From Siphonodentalium dalli (taxonomy: Eukaryota > Mollusca > Scaphopoda > Gadilida > Siphonodentaliidae): a stretch of 64,000 nucleotides of DNA. Made by a program: the position numbers and the translations under genes. A model generated the notes under the pieces. The model worked only from the letters and a program-made list of their open reading frames with translations, had not been told where the DNA came from and did not search any database. Positions 10,310 to 23,290 of the stretch are shown one piece after another (positions within the stretch are counted from its first letter, which is position 1; each line of letters opens with the position of its first letter). Location of the stretch: the NCBI GenBank assembly GCA_032622095.1, contig CP136062.1, forward strand, positions 33,172,918 to 33,236,917. The letters are read 5' to 3'.

Positions 10310-12470
10310 GCAACAAAATACAACACGATAACTGCCTGCTGTCAGCTTAGTAGTTACAATTACATTCATTCTCTTATTCTAAGGTGATTTAAGCATATCG
10401 GTCGATATGTTTAGGTTGTTTCAGGATTACCTGAAGTACTTATTGGAAGTTATCAATATTCATTTTTCTGCGAATATAGAATTCAGTCGATCGCTCAATC
10501 CGAAATGTTCTAGCTGATGGCAGAATAGGAGACAAGTATGCATTGGTCTTTTTTGACTTTTTTTCGGCGTAAGGTACTACTTAAGAGTCATGTTTTTAAC
10601 TTTAACGATGCATGTGTGATGCTAATGTTTACGATGGCAAGTAATTTTTCATTTTATTTTGCCCTGTTATATGAAAAATTGGCTTAGCAAACTCAGTCAT
10701 ACTTGGTTTATTTGGTATCAAATTGGACGGGGGGTCTTTAAGCTTCACTTCTCTGACAAAAACTCCCATACATTTTGTCACGAGCAGTTAGTTGGATACT
10801 TTTGCGAATTGTAATGTTACGAGTATATTCCCTTAAACATGCTGTGTTCTGTAGTTCTGAATAATTTCGGTTGGGTTTGTTTGCATTCCGGTTATATAAA
10901 ACTGACCAATTTTCGAGATTTGACTAACGTGCTTTCATTATTACATACCATGTTTTTATAGATATATCAAATACTTAACATTACCCTTGTCATATAAAAA
11001 ACAATATAATTGCAATGGCTGAGTATATTGAGCAATGGCTATGCGTTACATGAACTAGAAAACGTTGATCGAGGTTTAGTATATCTAACTCCGATATGTA
11101 TTATTACCGCTGAAAACTGTTCAAAGCTCAAACTCAAACTAAGATGGGTCATTGACACAGTGGCAACCACATGTTAATACAGTTGTTTTCAGCTTCTGTT
11201 GTTCTCAATTTCATATAAAGATATTGCCAGTTCTCAAATAAGTTGATTGTCCAGTGGTATTAGTCCAGGAGATCGACCCCAAGAAATAACAAATGTTTCT
11301 CATTTTGACGGACAAGTGCTATCCGGTCTAATTTTGTAGTAAAATATATGTAGATTACGAAAATCCATGATAGCAGTGGTGAATTTGTAGCTTAATTGGC
11401 GAAAAACGTGTTTTTATTGACCTACCCGACGACCGAAAATGAAAGAATTTTCCGGCGACGTCATAGTACTACTAGTCCGGGAGCTAATATGGGTACCCTT
11501 GCACCCCCTGGGACTTAACTTCTCCCCCAAACATTTTGTTCCTTATTATGTCCTTCAACTTTTAAGCGATGTTAACAAGAAAAAAAAGTGGCCGTATAGA
11601 CTCCAGACAAAATGGCGTTCATCGTGGCCGCCGTTTTTCAGACCAGACCCTAAGTCAGTTTTGTGCAAATTATAGCGGTGAAAATCTTGTAAAATGTATA
11701 CAAATGTATATATTTTCGTGAAGCTAAGACATAATGTCACTTTTTTGGGGAAAAATTGAAACTCACCTTCCAAGATGGCCACCAAAATGGCCGCCGGAAG
11801 TTGAAAATATGACTTTTTTTTACAAATATCTTCTAGATCGATTCATGCTGTTTGGAACTGGTTAAGCAATGCGACTTTATTTTGTATTTTATATATTAAC
11901 TGATCATTGGGGCAATTAAATATGCACTTTTTTGGGGTCATAGCCCCTACCGTTCCCTCAAAAATTCGAATTTACAGAACGCGGTATAAACTTTCACAAA
12001 AAAATTACAATTGGGATTATAGTCATATTTTAACATGAAATGAACAGAACTTTGTAATGTAAGTGATGCATATGATTATACCTATGAATATTCCAACTCA
12101 CTGGAACCAAAATTCTTACTTTGGCTCAAAATGGCTGCCAAAATATGGAAAATGGTAAATATTGCCCCAGCATGTCCTGCAATCGATTACAAGTCGTGGA
12201 TGGTGTACAGAATTGGCTATTCTGCCTTCTATACATTGAATACTAACAACATGTCTGATGTACCATGGTTAATTGTTACTATTGCCACCACTGACATCAC
12301 CAAAAATATTGGACTTTTCTTTCAAAAACTTGACTTAAATATCGGCAAAAATTTACTTTTTCATGTTTGGACCATTTTTTTAATTAAAATGTAACTATCT
12401 TTGGGTTGAAAGGTGTTTATTGTTTTGGTCTATATTAAATGTCACACTACGGGATTTATAGACCAAATTG
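10310..12470. other. Long AT-rich stretch, no gene recognised
   Basis: No supported gene. Short matches to the CCAAGATGGCC phrase of the flanking repeat occur near 11770 and 12128. The open frames of 76-87 residues have no domain features. Confidence 0.4.
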
Positions 12471-13495
12471 TTCGCCAGGTTTTGACATAACTGTATACTC
12501 TCATTAAGTAGACATGGATAAACTTTTTTATGCAGCCTGTGTCAGGGAGGACGCAGTTATATAGGGGTGGGTGTAATATAGTGTGTCATTTTGACATATT
12601 TCTCGATGGGTTAATATATAATGCTATGCTAATTATGGTCTGAAATGACTAATATCGAGATTTCTGGTGACCATTCAACGGTTGATACCATTTGATGTCC
12701 CGATGGGGTATATTTTAGAAGTTCTGACACGTCACCAATCTTCGGTACATGTCACGAAGCTTCGGTACATAGGATGAAAAACCGCCACAGATTTGGGGTT
12801 AATGATGCAATGTCACATTTTTCGCCAGATTTCGACAGAACTATATGCTCTCATTGAGTAGACATGGATAAACTTCTTGTGTGTAGAACTGTGTCAGGGA
12901 GGAAGCAGTTATATAGGGTGGATGTAATATAGTGTGTCATTTTGACATAATTTTACACCATGGGTTAATATATAATTCCATGATAGTTACGATCTGAAAT
13001 GACTGATATCGAAGTTTATGGTGACCATTCAACATTTGATGCCATTTGACGGTACGTGTCACGAAGCTTCGGTAAATTGGATGAAAAATCGCCACAGATT
13101 TGGGGTTAACGATGCGAGGTCACATTTTTCGCCAGATTTTGACGGAACTGTATACTCTCATTAAGTAGACATCGATAAACTTCTTATATGTAGCCCTGTG
13201 TCAGGGAGGGAGCAGATATATAGTAGGTGTAATATAGTGTGTTATTATGACATATTCCTCGATGGGTTAATATATAATGCGATGCTAATTATGATCTGAA
13301 ATTATTAATATCCGGGTTTCTGGTGACCATTCAACGTTTGTTACCGGTACCATATGATGTCCTATGGTGGTATATTCCTGGAGTTCTGACACGTCACGAA
13401 GCTTCGGTACATGGCACGAAGCTTCGGTGCATTGGATGAAAAACCGCCACAGGTTTGGGTTTAAGAATGCATTGTCAATTTTATTTTTGCCACAG
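12471..13495. repeat. Three-copy tandem repeat, about 305-350 bp per unit
   Basis: Units begin near 12471, 12821 and 13128 with TTCGCCAG, then CTCATTAAGTAGACAT, CTGTGTCAGGGAGG, AATATAGTGTGT, GGTGACCATTCAACG and CACGAAGCTTCGGTAC. The middle unit lacks about 45 bp around the GTTCTGACACGTCAC segment. The CGAAGCTTCG palindrome recurs and appears once more, alone, near 13742. No coding signal. Confidence 0.85.
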
Positions 13496-16400
13496 CGCTG
13501 GGAGATAAGTACCCAGGGGCACATGTTTCTTCTGATTTTGATAGTACTGTATACTGTTATTAATAAAGATACACCTTGATTAACTTCATGCTGAATGAAC
13601 CAGTCACAATATAATTTTCTATTATTGAACATTTAACTTGAATATCACGAATAATCGGTACATTCATGTTTTTGTTTCGACGCCGACTGTATGCATAAAT
13701 ATGATTTAAATATAGTAATATATGAATAATAATTAATGTACCGAAGCTTCGTATCTATATGTTACAAACACCTAATTATTTTCCATAGGCGACAGTGTTA
13801 ATTAAAAGTCCCGCCGGCTATGGGTTAAGCCTATTTGAACTTCAAGTTGTCAATTTTCCCTTAGAACGTCATCCGCTGCACACAAGTGTGTGTGTTACAA
13901 CAAACGCGCCCTTTTCGGTATTTTTTTCAAATGATAATCTTACATTTCCACAACTACCCCATTTACTGCACAAAAATCAGCAGCATAAACATATCCAGAC
14001 CCCTTCCGTAACTTCTGGACACCACCAGACTCTTCCTGGACATCTAAACATACACGATCGCCATATTTACGTAGGCTATGATTTTCTGTTCCCGATTAGG
14101 GATATTTCCCTCAATGATAATCAACCAATCAGCAGCCAGATTGTTTTGTTATGCTGACTCGAGTTTCAAGAAGCGTAACTCTATATAATTAGTTGCTTGT
14201 AACATATAATTGTAAAGAAAATCGAACTTTGATCGTGTAAACCGTGCCAATTTTACAAAAAAAGCTTTACTGTGATACGATAGAAATATAGGAGTCATTG
14301 GACATCCTATTATCTCCCAGTGGTCCTTTGACCCACATACCCCGTTTTAAAATTGACCATTTTTGGGGGTAAGAAATAACACCGATACTCGATTCCTGAT
14401 AAGTCTGGAAGCACAGTTTAGTAGAAAGATACCACTGTCTCATGTCATGCTTGTTATATACATATATACTGCACAGTGTCGCATGCCCCATGTCCATCCA
14501 CTCTCTAATCGGAATATTATGACCACAAATGTGACCACACTCAAAATTCAGAGTTTTTCATCATAATTTAATTTGTAAAATCCGACTCGCGTGCATACCG
14601 CACAGGATAGAAAGGCATATGTATACGTTTTGAAAACTAGTTACGTATATCTACCATACGCCTTAAGGAATTTATCTAATTTTGAACAGTACAATGTTTA
14701 ATTGGATTTGAATTAGACCCCCCCCCTCAACTTAGAAAACAAGTAGAAACCTTCTTAAATCCATTTAAAAACATTGTAGAAGCCAAGTTGTAAATTATTT
14801 AACAATATTAAAATAATTATGGTGAATTTAACCTTAAAATCATACTAAGATGAAATGGTTGCAATTTGGACGATTTTGCAAAAACATTGAATCATTGAAA
14901 CATTTTTAAACATTGAAATTCTTCAATTTTTGTTAGCACAATTAGTTATTTAACATTATTAACATAATTACTATTCAACTTAATCACCAAAATCATACTA
15001 AAATGAAATCTTTACACATTGAAAAAAAATTGAAAATTTTGGGCTTAAAATGTCGAAATATGCCAAAAAAATCGAAATAAACCAAAGAAGGCTACAAATT
15101 TGTTCTTTCTATCATGATTTTTCTTCATTACCATACTTAAACATTAAAAATAACATGGTCACAGTTTGTCCGTCAATATGAGCAACACTACCTCCCGATC
15201 GCCTGGACTATATGGGGGGCGTTGTCTAAATGATTGGATACGGTGTGATGTCGCAGTCAACGATACACATTTTAATACAGCAATTATTGTTCGAAATGAC
15301 ACTGACAGTCCAAAATTACACTGAATTGTTCTGTTAGCTTAATGTTTCAGCCACGATACAGTGTTTATATAAATCAAAATCCTCAATCGATTTGCACTCT
15401 TAATTGAGTGAATTGAATATGTTTTCTTAGACACAATTACATTTTGAGCGTGCGCGACTCAAGTATGCGTTCACACTCCGTTAATGCGCAACTCAATTAC
15501 ATCTTACGTCGAAACAATGAATTGAATTTGTTTAATCTCAATAAAAACTGTACATATGCATACAGTATTTGAGATAAAATATATGAATAAGTTTACATGT
15601 GAAATTGATATTTACAAGTGCTCAAGCACATTACATATATACAAGAAACACAACAAATTCGCGCCATTAACATCGGCATTTATTATCATGTATTCGCCAT
15701 ATTATATGACAAACATCTATACAACGAATTGATCATTCCGCACTGCAAACATTAGCACACTAATTAAATATAAATATTTGTTAAATATATCAAAACAATA
15801 GGTACATGTATTCATAATATAAAATTGTTTATGCATTTTGTATTCCACAGTAAAATTTCTGAAACAGAAATATAGAATGAAACTAATCGGTACTCGCAAA
15901 CATGCACGTGGGTATCAAATTGGTGTGCCTCGGTGTGACGTCTGAACTTAAAGACAGATTTTCACAATATCCTGGAATGTATGAAGAGACACATACACAT
16001 CCTACGTCGGTAATCTGAACGGCTCGGTCATTTCCGTGTGCACATGTAAATGAGGTAACCTCTCCCATAAGTAGACACCATAATTGCATGCCAGACTGTA
16101 ACAATCATGTGATTTATCATGTGCATTCTACCGGGAGATACGTATGTTAAACGCTAAACTAATTATTGTAGCTGTTACTATGAATCACTATATAATGCAT
16201 GGTCAAGTTTGGTACAGCCATGCACTCAATAAATTATGTTCCATTCACATACATATATATGTGCCAATTAGTCAATGTGATCGCCTTATTATCAGGGCCG
16301 TGTTTTGTACCATTGCACGAATGTGGTTTCTATTGATGGAAGAGGTCATTTCCGAGCGAAGCGGAAATGGATGGCCGAGTCTCGAGAATATATATGTCTA

Positions 16401-16506
16401 TGTACGATGAGGTCAGATGGACTTTTAGCTCATCGTCAACAAGTCTGTGTAATTGTGTTAGTAGGGCTTTGACGATACATACAAGTTGTCACAATATGAT
16501 ACAATT
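13496..16506. other. Long stretch without a supported gene
   Basis: AT-rich unique-looking sequence. A plus-strand open frame of 120 codons at 13795-14157 shows no recognised domain and its composition matches the surroundings. I do not call it a gene. Confidence 0.4.
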
Positions 16507-16631
16507 AAGAAATAAATACACTGCGCATCGGCGTGTTTAGTATAATTTGACCACAACGAAACTGATTGTAGGCCGATGCGAATGTGGTCAAATTATACTA
16601 TACACGCCGATGCGCAGTGTATTTATTTCTT
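16507..16631. repeat. 125-bp hairpin with about 50-bp arms
   Basis: AAGAAATAAATACACTGCGC at the left pairs with GCGCAGTGTATTTATTTCTT at the right. Pairing continues through GTATAATTTGACCACA/TGTGGTCAAATTATAC, leaving a loop of about 25 bases. The arms differ at only about two positions, so it is a recent foldback or is conserved as a structure. Confidence 0.9.
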
Positions 16632-16981
16632 TTGTAATTCGACTGTATGTTTTGGTCGAAATTATAGTGACATAGTTACGTTCAACCTGCTATATAATAG
16701 CCCAGTTTCTAGCTCTGCGTGGTATGATTTTCCACCAAACAGTTCTCCTCTTAGAACTGTAACGTCAAACATGACGTCATTATTGAACGGCGACCCATTT
16801 TCTTTGCCTTTTTGGCAAAACAAAAATTTAGTTAAAATTTATTTTTGTTCTATCTTAAATATAATTCACTATAGTACAGTGGGTAGTCATTATATGTCTC
16901 TTTCTTCAGTGTATAGCATGACATTAACCAATGCCCATGTGGTTTGACATCTGAAAGTTCGAGGCGTTGGCAGCATTGCAC

Positions 16982-17037
16982 TGATTGTACCACATTTTTG
17001 TTGTGGTACAATTCAGAATATTTAGAATTGTACCACA
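16982..17037. repeat. Small inverted repeats of ATTGTACCACA
   Basis: ATTGTACCACA, TGTGGTACAATT and AATTGTACCACA lie in alternating orientation within 56 bases. Either half can form a short cruciform. Confidence 0.8.
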
Positions 17038-17466
17038 AAACGACGGCGTGTCTCCATGGGAATACAGGCTAGTGACCAATTAGGATGAGCCTTGTGTGTA
17101 GGTTTAGGCAAGGTCGTATTACAAATAATGATACATGACCAACGGTATACTAAATTAGTGTTCTCAAATGATGTATTACATGTAGTACCACCTGAACTAT
17201 CGGACACAACATATTTATAAATGGGGATAGAGTTCATTTGAGCTATAATGCAGTTTAATGTTTAGTTGTATGAGTTGTTAAACATGATAGCCACGTAAAC
17301 TTGAGGGAACATTGCAGGCTTTGTTGTTTAGACATGCCCGCTATAGTATCATGTATGTACGCGTGTCGTTTGAAAGTGTAACGGGATATATTGAATTCAT
17401 GATGAGTCGTCACAGCCCTATTATTTATTACAAAATATACGTGTACTAGATTACCAATATATATTG

Positions 17467-17522
17467 TATATATATATATATATATTCTTTATTTCCTCCA
17501 TTCATGGAGATATTTAAAGAAT
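17467..17522. repeat. (TA)n microsatellite next to a short hairpin
   Basis: An alternating TA run is followed by ATTCTTTATTTCCTCCAT, which pairs with ATGGAGATATTTAAAGAAT. This could be the edge of an insertion, but I cannot define its other end. Confidence 0.6.
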
Positions 17523-20000
17523 GCATACAATTAATATAAATTATAAGAACATAAACAGGTAACAAAAGTCAACATATTTACAGTCATCAACTAAGTGGTG
17601 AACATGAGAATTACAACTGGAGGGGTTGTCTGGAAGTGGAAGAAAATGAATTCCTGATATTGATGCACGAAGATACACACAACTTAGTTATTTGGTATGC
17701 ATATATGTATATCTGTGATAACTATTGCAACATACGTGTATGGTTTATTATCACAGCGAGTGTTGACAATTGTGGAAAAGTAACTAGTATTTATACCACA
17801 AGGATGTGCACTTCAGTTTAAATATCTATAACATTAAGTAATTAATCAACATGCCGATTAAAACTACTATCCACTGTGTGGTGGACCATTACTTAGTGTG
17901 TTGCATCTCAGAAATTATTATCTTTATTGGATGTATTCTAAGAAGAAAACAAGAACAATAGAGGACGCAAATCATTGGGATTGACTTGTGTTGCAGTGAC
18001 CGATATACCATTCAGATGAATCTGTTTAATTATATGTCTCCCTTTAACGATATTTGACAACATACTTGTATATTACCAATTGGTATTTTCACACCTACAT
18101 GGTTATCCGACATGTTGCTTTCGTCGTGGCATGGCTTGGATTTGCGACTATGTGGTCGCTATATGCTCCATCACGTTTCTTACAAAATAACCACATTGGC
18201 GAGGGCTTAGTTTTGGGTCGCCGTTCGAGTAATATGTTCACACCCTCTTTTTGAATCATTTATGGGCTGTAGTTTCCAATGATAACAAACCTGCGGTGTA
18301 GGCAGGCTGTACCGTGTATGGTCCAAACCGGGAATAAGATGTGAGAAATGTGCTGAGAACTTGGATATTTGCGTCAATGATGGTAATAACAGATAATTTA
18401 AATCGATGAAACCCCGATTACAGTGTCCGTCTCCTTCGTAGGGAAAATGTCCTTATTTGGGACGTATCTAATCCAATAGCATGCGATAGTTTTGTTTTAT
18501 CTTTGCCAAATCTCTTGAGCAAAAATGTAGGAAACTTGTTCAAACAACGGCAAGAAAACACAAATTTCTGACGTAAGTTTTCAACTCGCTTATACCTCTG
18601 ATAACAATGCTGCCCACAAGTTGACTAGCGAGTTTAATGCACGGACTACATAAACGATTGAACATGTCCTATTTTTAATTGTGTTGTCATTGTGTAAAAG
18701 TGTATTTCGATGCATTACGTAGTGTGTGGTCCTTTGATATTTTACAGATCAAATAAAGGGACACGAGGAGTGATATTGTTGCGAGCTGTACAACTGTAAT
18801 TACAAATAAATACATTAAAGATACCTTAGTCAATATGACTAAACAATATTAGTCACAATCTTGGTCAATATATCTAAGAAAGCGAGCCAAATAGTCAAGC
18901 TGTAGTCAGTCACAATGACTAACTTACAAAGTTATTGATAGGGTGACCAAAATGCGACAAACGCAGCCATATTTTTGGGGAATATATATATTTTGAGATA
19001 ATCGATACCATTAATGTATTCCCAGTCTATAAGGCATGCTACTGAGGTTCAGGGGGTACCTCATCACTAGCACCATTCCGGAATCGAGAGTGCATACACA
19101 AGGGCGCACGTGGGTATCTTCGTTAATTAATGCATATTACGCATCCCACATGCGTTTAGTTATTGCTGTGGTGCATTGTAGTTATTGCTGTGGTGCATTG
19201 TAGTTATAGGCGCAGCCAATTTGAGGTATATATGATCATGACATTACTTTATATTGACAAAGTTAGGCGTGTACTTACTCAATGGTCTTAGTCACTAAGA
19301 TTTAAGAAGGATAACTATATTTACCACACACAGCTTCTAGTGATGTCTAAACTATATTGTCGGTTTGATATTCAACTTCCTGAAATTCTGTTATATATAC
19401 AAATTAAGACGGAAATAGATTGGGAATATAAGTATACAGAGCGTCATCTTCTTATTATAAACTATACTGTTTGATGACATTATCTTCATTCCTCAGGCAC
19501 CCTTGAAATAAAAAAATTAAATTGTCATATTTTCAAAACATTCAATAGTTTGTATCAGCTCGCCATTGGAATATGCCATTTGTTTTGATTTTATTCAACA
19601 GTTTCCCTGTTTCCCACTTGGTCGGTGAAGCCGGATATAAGATCTGATTCAGTATTAAAATTAAATTACTTCCATCTAAATTTTGATAAAATAACTCATC
19701 CATATTCCATTTAATATAAGTAAGCGGGACCTGTCAAAATGTCTATGTTATGTTAGTCAAAATGAGTAAGCCAAAAGTTAATGTTATACTAAGGTAAGTT
19801 GGTTGATATGAGGACATGTTTTACTAGCCATTGCTAGATGCTCTGACTAAGAATTGTCTGTCAATGTGTACATATATTATGGTCAATGTAATTATGTCCG
19901 ATATGGACGTATACACACATGCAGGTATGGGGCAATGTGTGTAACAACGTAATTGTTGATTCAAACAGCACTCGGTGGGTATTGAATTCCATGTGACCAA
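17523..20000. other. AT-rich stretch, no gene; a small 25-bp duplication at 19152
   Basis: GTTATTGCTGTGGTGCATTG occurs twice in tandem near 19157-19206. Several loose copies of a TTAGTCA/TGACTAA phrase lie at 18830-18920 and 19740. No protein or RNA gene recognised. Confidence 0.45.
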
Positions 20001-20007
20001 ACGTGTG

Positions 20008-20180
20008 AGGCGCTTATCTATGCAGTGTGTATTGCGAGCAGCACAACAACATGAGGGTGGACTCGCTTATGTATGCAGTGTATATTGTTATGCTGCAGGC
20101 GGATCTGATAGCAACAAAACAAAATGAGTGTAGATTCGCTTGTTTATGCAGTGTATATTGTTATGTTAAATGCGGCTGAG
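20008..20180. repeat. Degenerate tandem repeat around CGCTTATGTATGCAGTGT
   Basis: Three loose copies of a phrase like CGCTTATGTATGCAGTGTAT begin near 20011, 20065 and 20137. They are joined by GATCTGATAGCAACAA-type sequence. Confidence 0.6.
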
Positions 20181-20239
20181 AGGAACACCACTCAATGAGA
20201 GCATAGTGCTATGTTACAAGCGGGTCTGAGAGCAACAGT

Positions 20240-21227
20240 GTGGACTCTTTTCTCCTCGACATTTAGTAACATGTTTATTGGATATCATGCAATTATTGAT
20301 GGGGTAGTATTCCATTACAGGCAACTCGTTAATAATCACTGACTAGGATGGGAGAGGGTCCCCATGATCGCCCCTGAGCGCCAGAGCGCCGCACTTGTTT
20401 TGTGCAAGATCGCAGCGGAGTGTGACATGGGTTTTAGATAGCAATAAGACAACTATGTATTATCACATCAAAATAATGATAAAGTCGAAGTCGAAAATGG
20501 GTATAAATCGGACCAGACACACTTTTAAACTTTACTTGAATTTCCATGTAGACACACCACTCGGGAGCACACACATGTTACTAATATGACATACACAAGA
20601 TGAATTATGTTTAAGATTTAACAAAACAACTCCAAAATGGACTCCGAGAACAAGTTGGATAAATTTTAAAATATAAAAAAAATGGCACACAGTTTCCAGG
20701 AGTGGCTAAACCAACTATAAATGGAATATATATACATGTATAGAAAATAAAACTTTTACCTGTAATAAAAAATGGAAACAAGTGATACTTTCAACCCAAC
20801 TGAATTTGTGCGCACGCACAGGGTTTGTATACGAGCATTTTCCATAATTAAAAGTAAATCCTGATTTGGGCGAGATCTATCAAAAATATTTTGTCGAGAA
20901 AACCATAATTACACAAATCACAAATTCGATGGCAGTTTGTTAGGGCAATGAAAACTAACGCTGCTCTGCCGACTGGCTATTAGATTAATGTGACGCAGGA
21001 CGCAATTGGAAGGCGATGTGTTCTGAATAATATTAGCCATGGTCAGGATTTGTGTGTAGAAAATAAATATTTTACCAAACTGACTCAATAGTTTAAATCC
21101 GATTGAATAAGAATGACAGGCTGCCATCAATGGTCCATTGATAGCGATCTGTGCATTTTATTCACCTGTTAGTTCTACTACTGTCGATTTCTTGATTTCT
21201 GGAAATAATCTAACGCACCAGACATCA
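20240..21227. other. Stretch without a supported gene
   Basis: AT-rich. The open frames here (64-70 residues) have no recognised features. Confidence 0.4.
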
Positions 21228-22235
21228 CATTTGGATTTGACCGTACACCCGTCCACAACATGTGTGTCTACCGCCGCGCCCGACTAATCATATTTGGATT
21301 TGACCGTACACCCGTTCACAACATGTGTGTCTCTCCGCCGCGCCTTACATATCATATATTCGGATTTGACCGTACACCCGTCAGCACCCTGTGTGCATCG
21401 TCGCCGCTCCCGGATGATCATATATTTGGATTTGACCGTACACCGTCCGCAAGATGTGTCTCTCTCCGCAGCGCCCGACTGATCATATTTGGATTTGACC
21501 GTACACCCATCCACAACATGTGTGTCTACCGCCGCGCCCGACTGATCATATTTGAATTTGACCGTACACCCGTCCACAACATGTGTGTCTACCGCCGCGC
21601 CCGACAAATCATATTTGGATATGACCGTACACCCGTCCACAACCTGTGTGTCAGGCCGCCGCGCCCGACATATCATATATTCGGATTAGGCCGTACATCC
21701 GCCCACAACATGTGTGTCTACCGCCGCGCCCGACTGATCATATATTCGGATTTGACCGTACAATCGTCCACAACATGTGTGTCTCGCCGCCGCGTCCGAC
21801 GGATCATATATTCGGATTTGACCGTACACCCGTCCACAACCTGTGTGTCTCTCCGCCGCTCCCGACTGATCATATATTCGGATTTGACCGTACACCCGTC
21901 CACAACCTGTGTGTCTCCGTCGCGGCCGACGGATCATATATTCGGATTTGACCGTACACCCGTTCACAACCTGTGTGTCTCTTCGCCGCGCCTTACAGAT
22001 CGTATATTCGGATTTGGCCGTACATCCGTCCACAACCTGTGTGTCTCTCCGCCGCGCCGTACATATCATCTATTCGAATTTGACCGTACACCCGTCCACA
22101 ACCTTTGTGTCTCGCCGCCGCGTCCGACAGATCATATATTCGGATTTGACCGTATACCCGTCCAGAACTTGTGCCTCTCGCCGCCGCGTCCAACTGATCA
22201 TATATTTGGATTATATACCTTGTGCGTCTCGCCTC
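21228..22235. repeat. 62-66-bp satellite array, about 16 units
   Basis: Each unit holds GGATTTGACCGTACACCC, GTCCACAAC, TGTGTGTCT, CCGCCGCGCCCGAC and GATCATAT. Units are 62-63 bp when they read CATATTTGG and 65-66 bp when they read CATATATTCGG. The GC-rich block stands out from the AT-rich flanks. A 378-codon plus-strand frame (21260-22396) crosses the array, but so do 127-130-codon minus-strand frames. The repeated peptide changes reading frame between units, so I treat none as a gene. Confidence 0.9.
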
Positions 22236-22573
22236 GATATGGCCAAGCGCACGTAACAGGAAAGACACATTGTATTCGGCATTGCTTGAATGCTCCGACT
22301 TTCATCTTATTATCTGAACAATACTCTTGTATACTTGTATTACATGTATACTGTGTCGTCTGCCTATGTTTCTTCGATACCCAACCGGACGAATAAGAGA
22401 GCATCCAAGTATAATTTTATAACTGAGTGGGGGGATCCATTTAGCATAGAAAGGGTTAAACATTGTTTAAACTGGAATCGGTCCAATTTTATTGGGAATT
22501 ACTTTCGTTTCTGAAGTTCACTCAGAAATTTATATCCGCTGCACGTAGATACCACCGGTATTCAAATGACACA

Positions 22574-22720
22574 CTTGCCCATCCCTGGACAAGTGGTCCT
22601 GCTAATGTGCTGGTGGATCATACTTAATTACTATGATGTTGGTAGGGAAAACTGATATTGCGAAGAAACACTACCGTTATTTTTTCTAAAGTTGTCATTT
22701 TCTCGTTAATCTGACCGAAT
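22574..22720. mobile_element. Partial copy of the CAAGTGGTCCTGC MITE
   Basis: CCCTGGACAAGTGGTCCTGC, then AATGTGCT, CTACCGTTATTTTTTC and TAAAGTTGTCATTTT match the left half of the element at 37457-37984. The right half is absent, so this is a truncated copy. Confidence 0.65.
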
Positions 22721-22839
22721 CTAAGTTTTTCAGGTTTTCCTCCATGTATGTGGATCATAAATCCGCGCCTATCGAGTTAGCTTCGACATCGCTGGGCGAC
22801 TTGTGGTGGCTTAACCGACTGAGTCACCAGGTGCCCATA

Positions 22840-23286
22840 GGTTACACTGGTGTAAATGTTTCCCATAGGCCTCAGTGCTAACGTTTAGCGTATACTGTTG
22901 ACAATATAAATTTTGGGTTCAAAATTGTCTTTAAATCTGTAAAATTGACATTTGGGAAACTTTTTACGCAAAAAATTCATGTCCGTCTAGCAGGGAATCC
23001 GTCTTTAAATCTTGTGTTTTCGTAACTAGTGTCAGAACCGCATACAAAAAAATACTGTCATATTTTAGACCACACCAACAAATTCAAACTTCACTACAAA
23101 GGGTTAATTCCTTTGCCAATGGCTAATTTACCTATGGGAAATCATAGGGAAGAGGTGTGATGATTTTGTGTATGCACAAGGCTATTGATCAATCAGTGCC
23201 CAGTGTCTATTTTATTCTCTCCTATATAGATATTCCTCCCGCATCCGCTAGATGTCACTCCGACCCCTATTTACACCAGTGTAACC
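22840..23286. mobile_element. MITE with GGTTACACTGGTGTAAAT ends, 447 bp
   Basis: Inverted ends GGTTACACTGGTGTAAAT and ATTTACACCAGTGTAACC are flanked on both sides by CATA (22836-22839 and 23287-23290), a possible 4-bp target duplication. It has no coding capacity. The superfamily is not identified. Confidence 0.65.
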
Positions 23287-23290
23287 CATA

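Noticed and set aside
21260-22396. 378-codon plus-strand open frame as a repeat protein
   Set aside because: It follows the satellite. The repeated peptide changes reading frame between units, minus-strand frames are equally open, and there are no domain or signal features.
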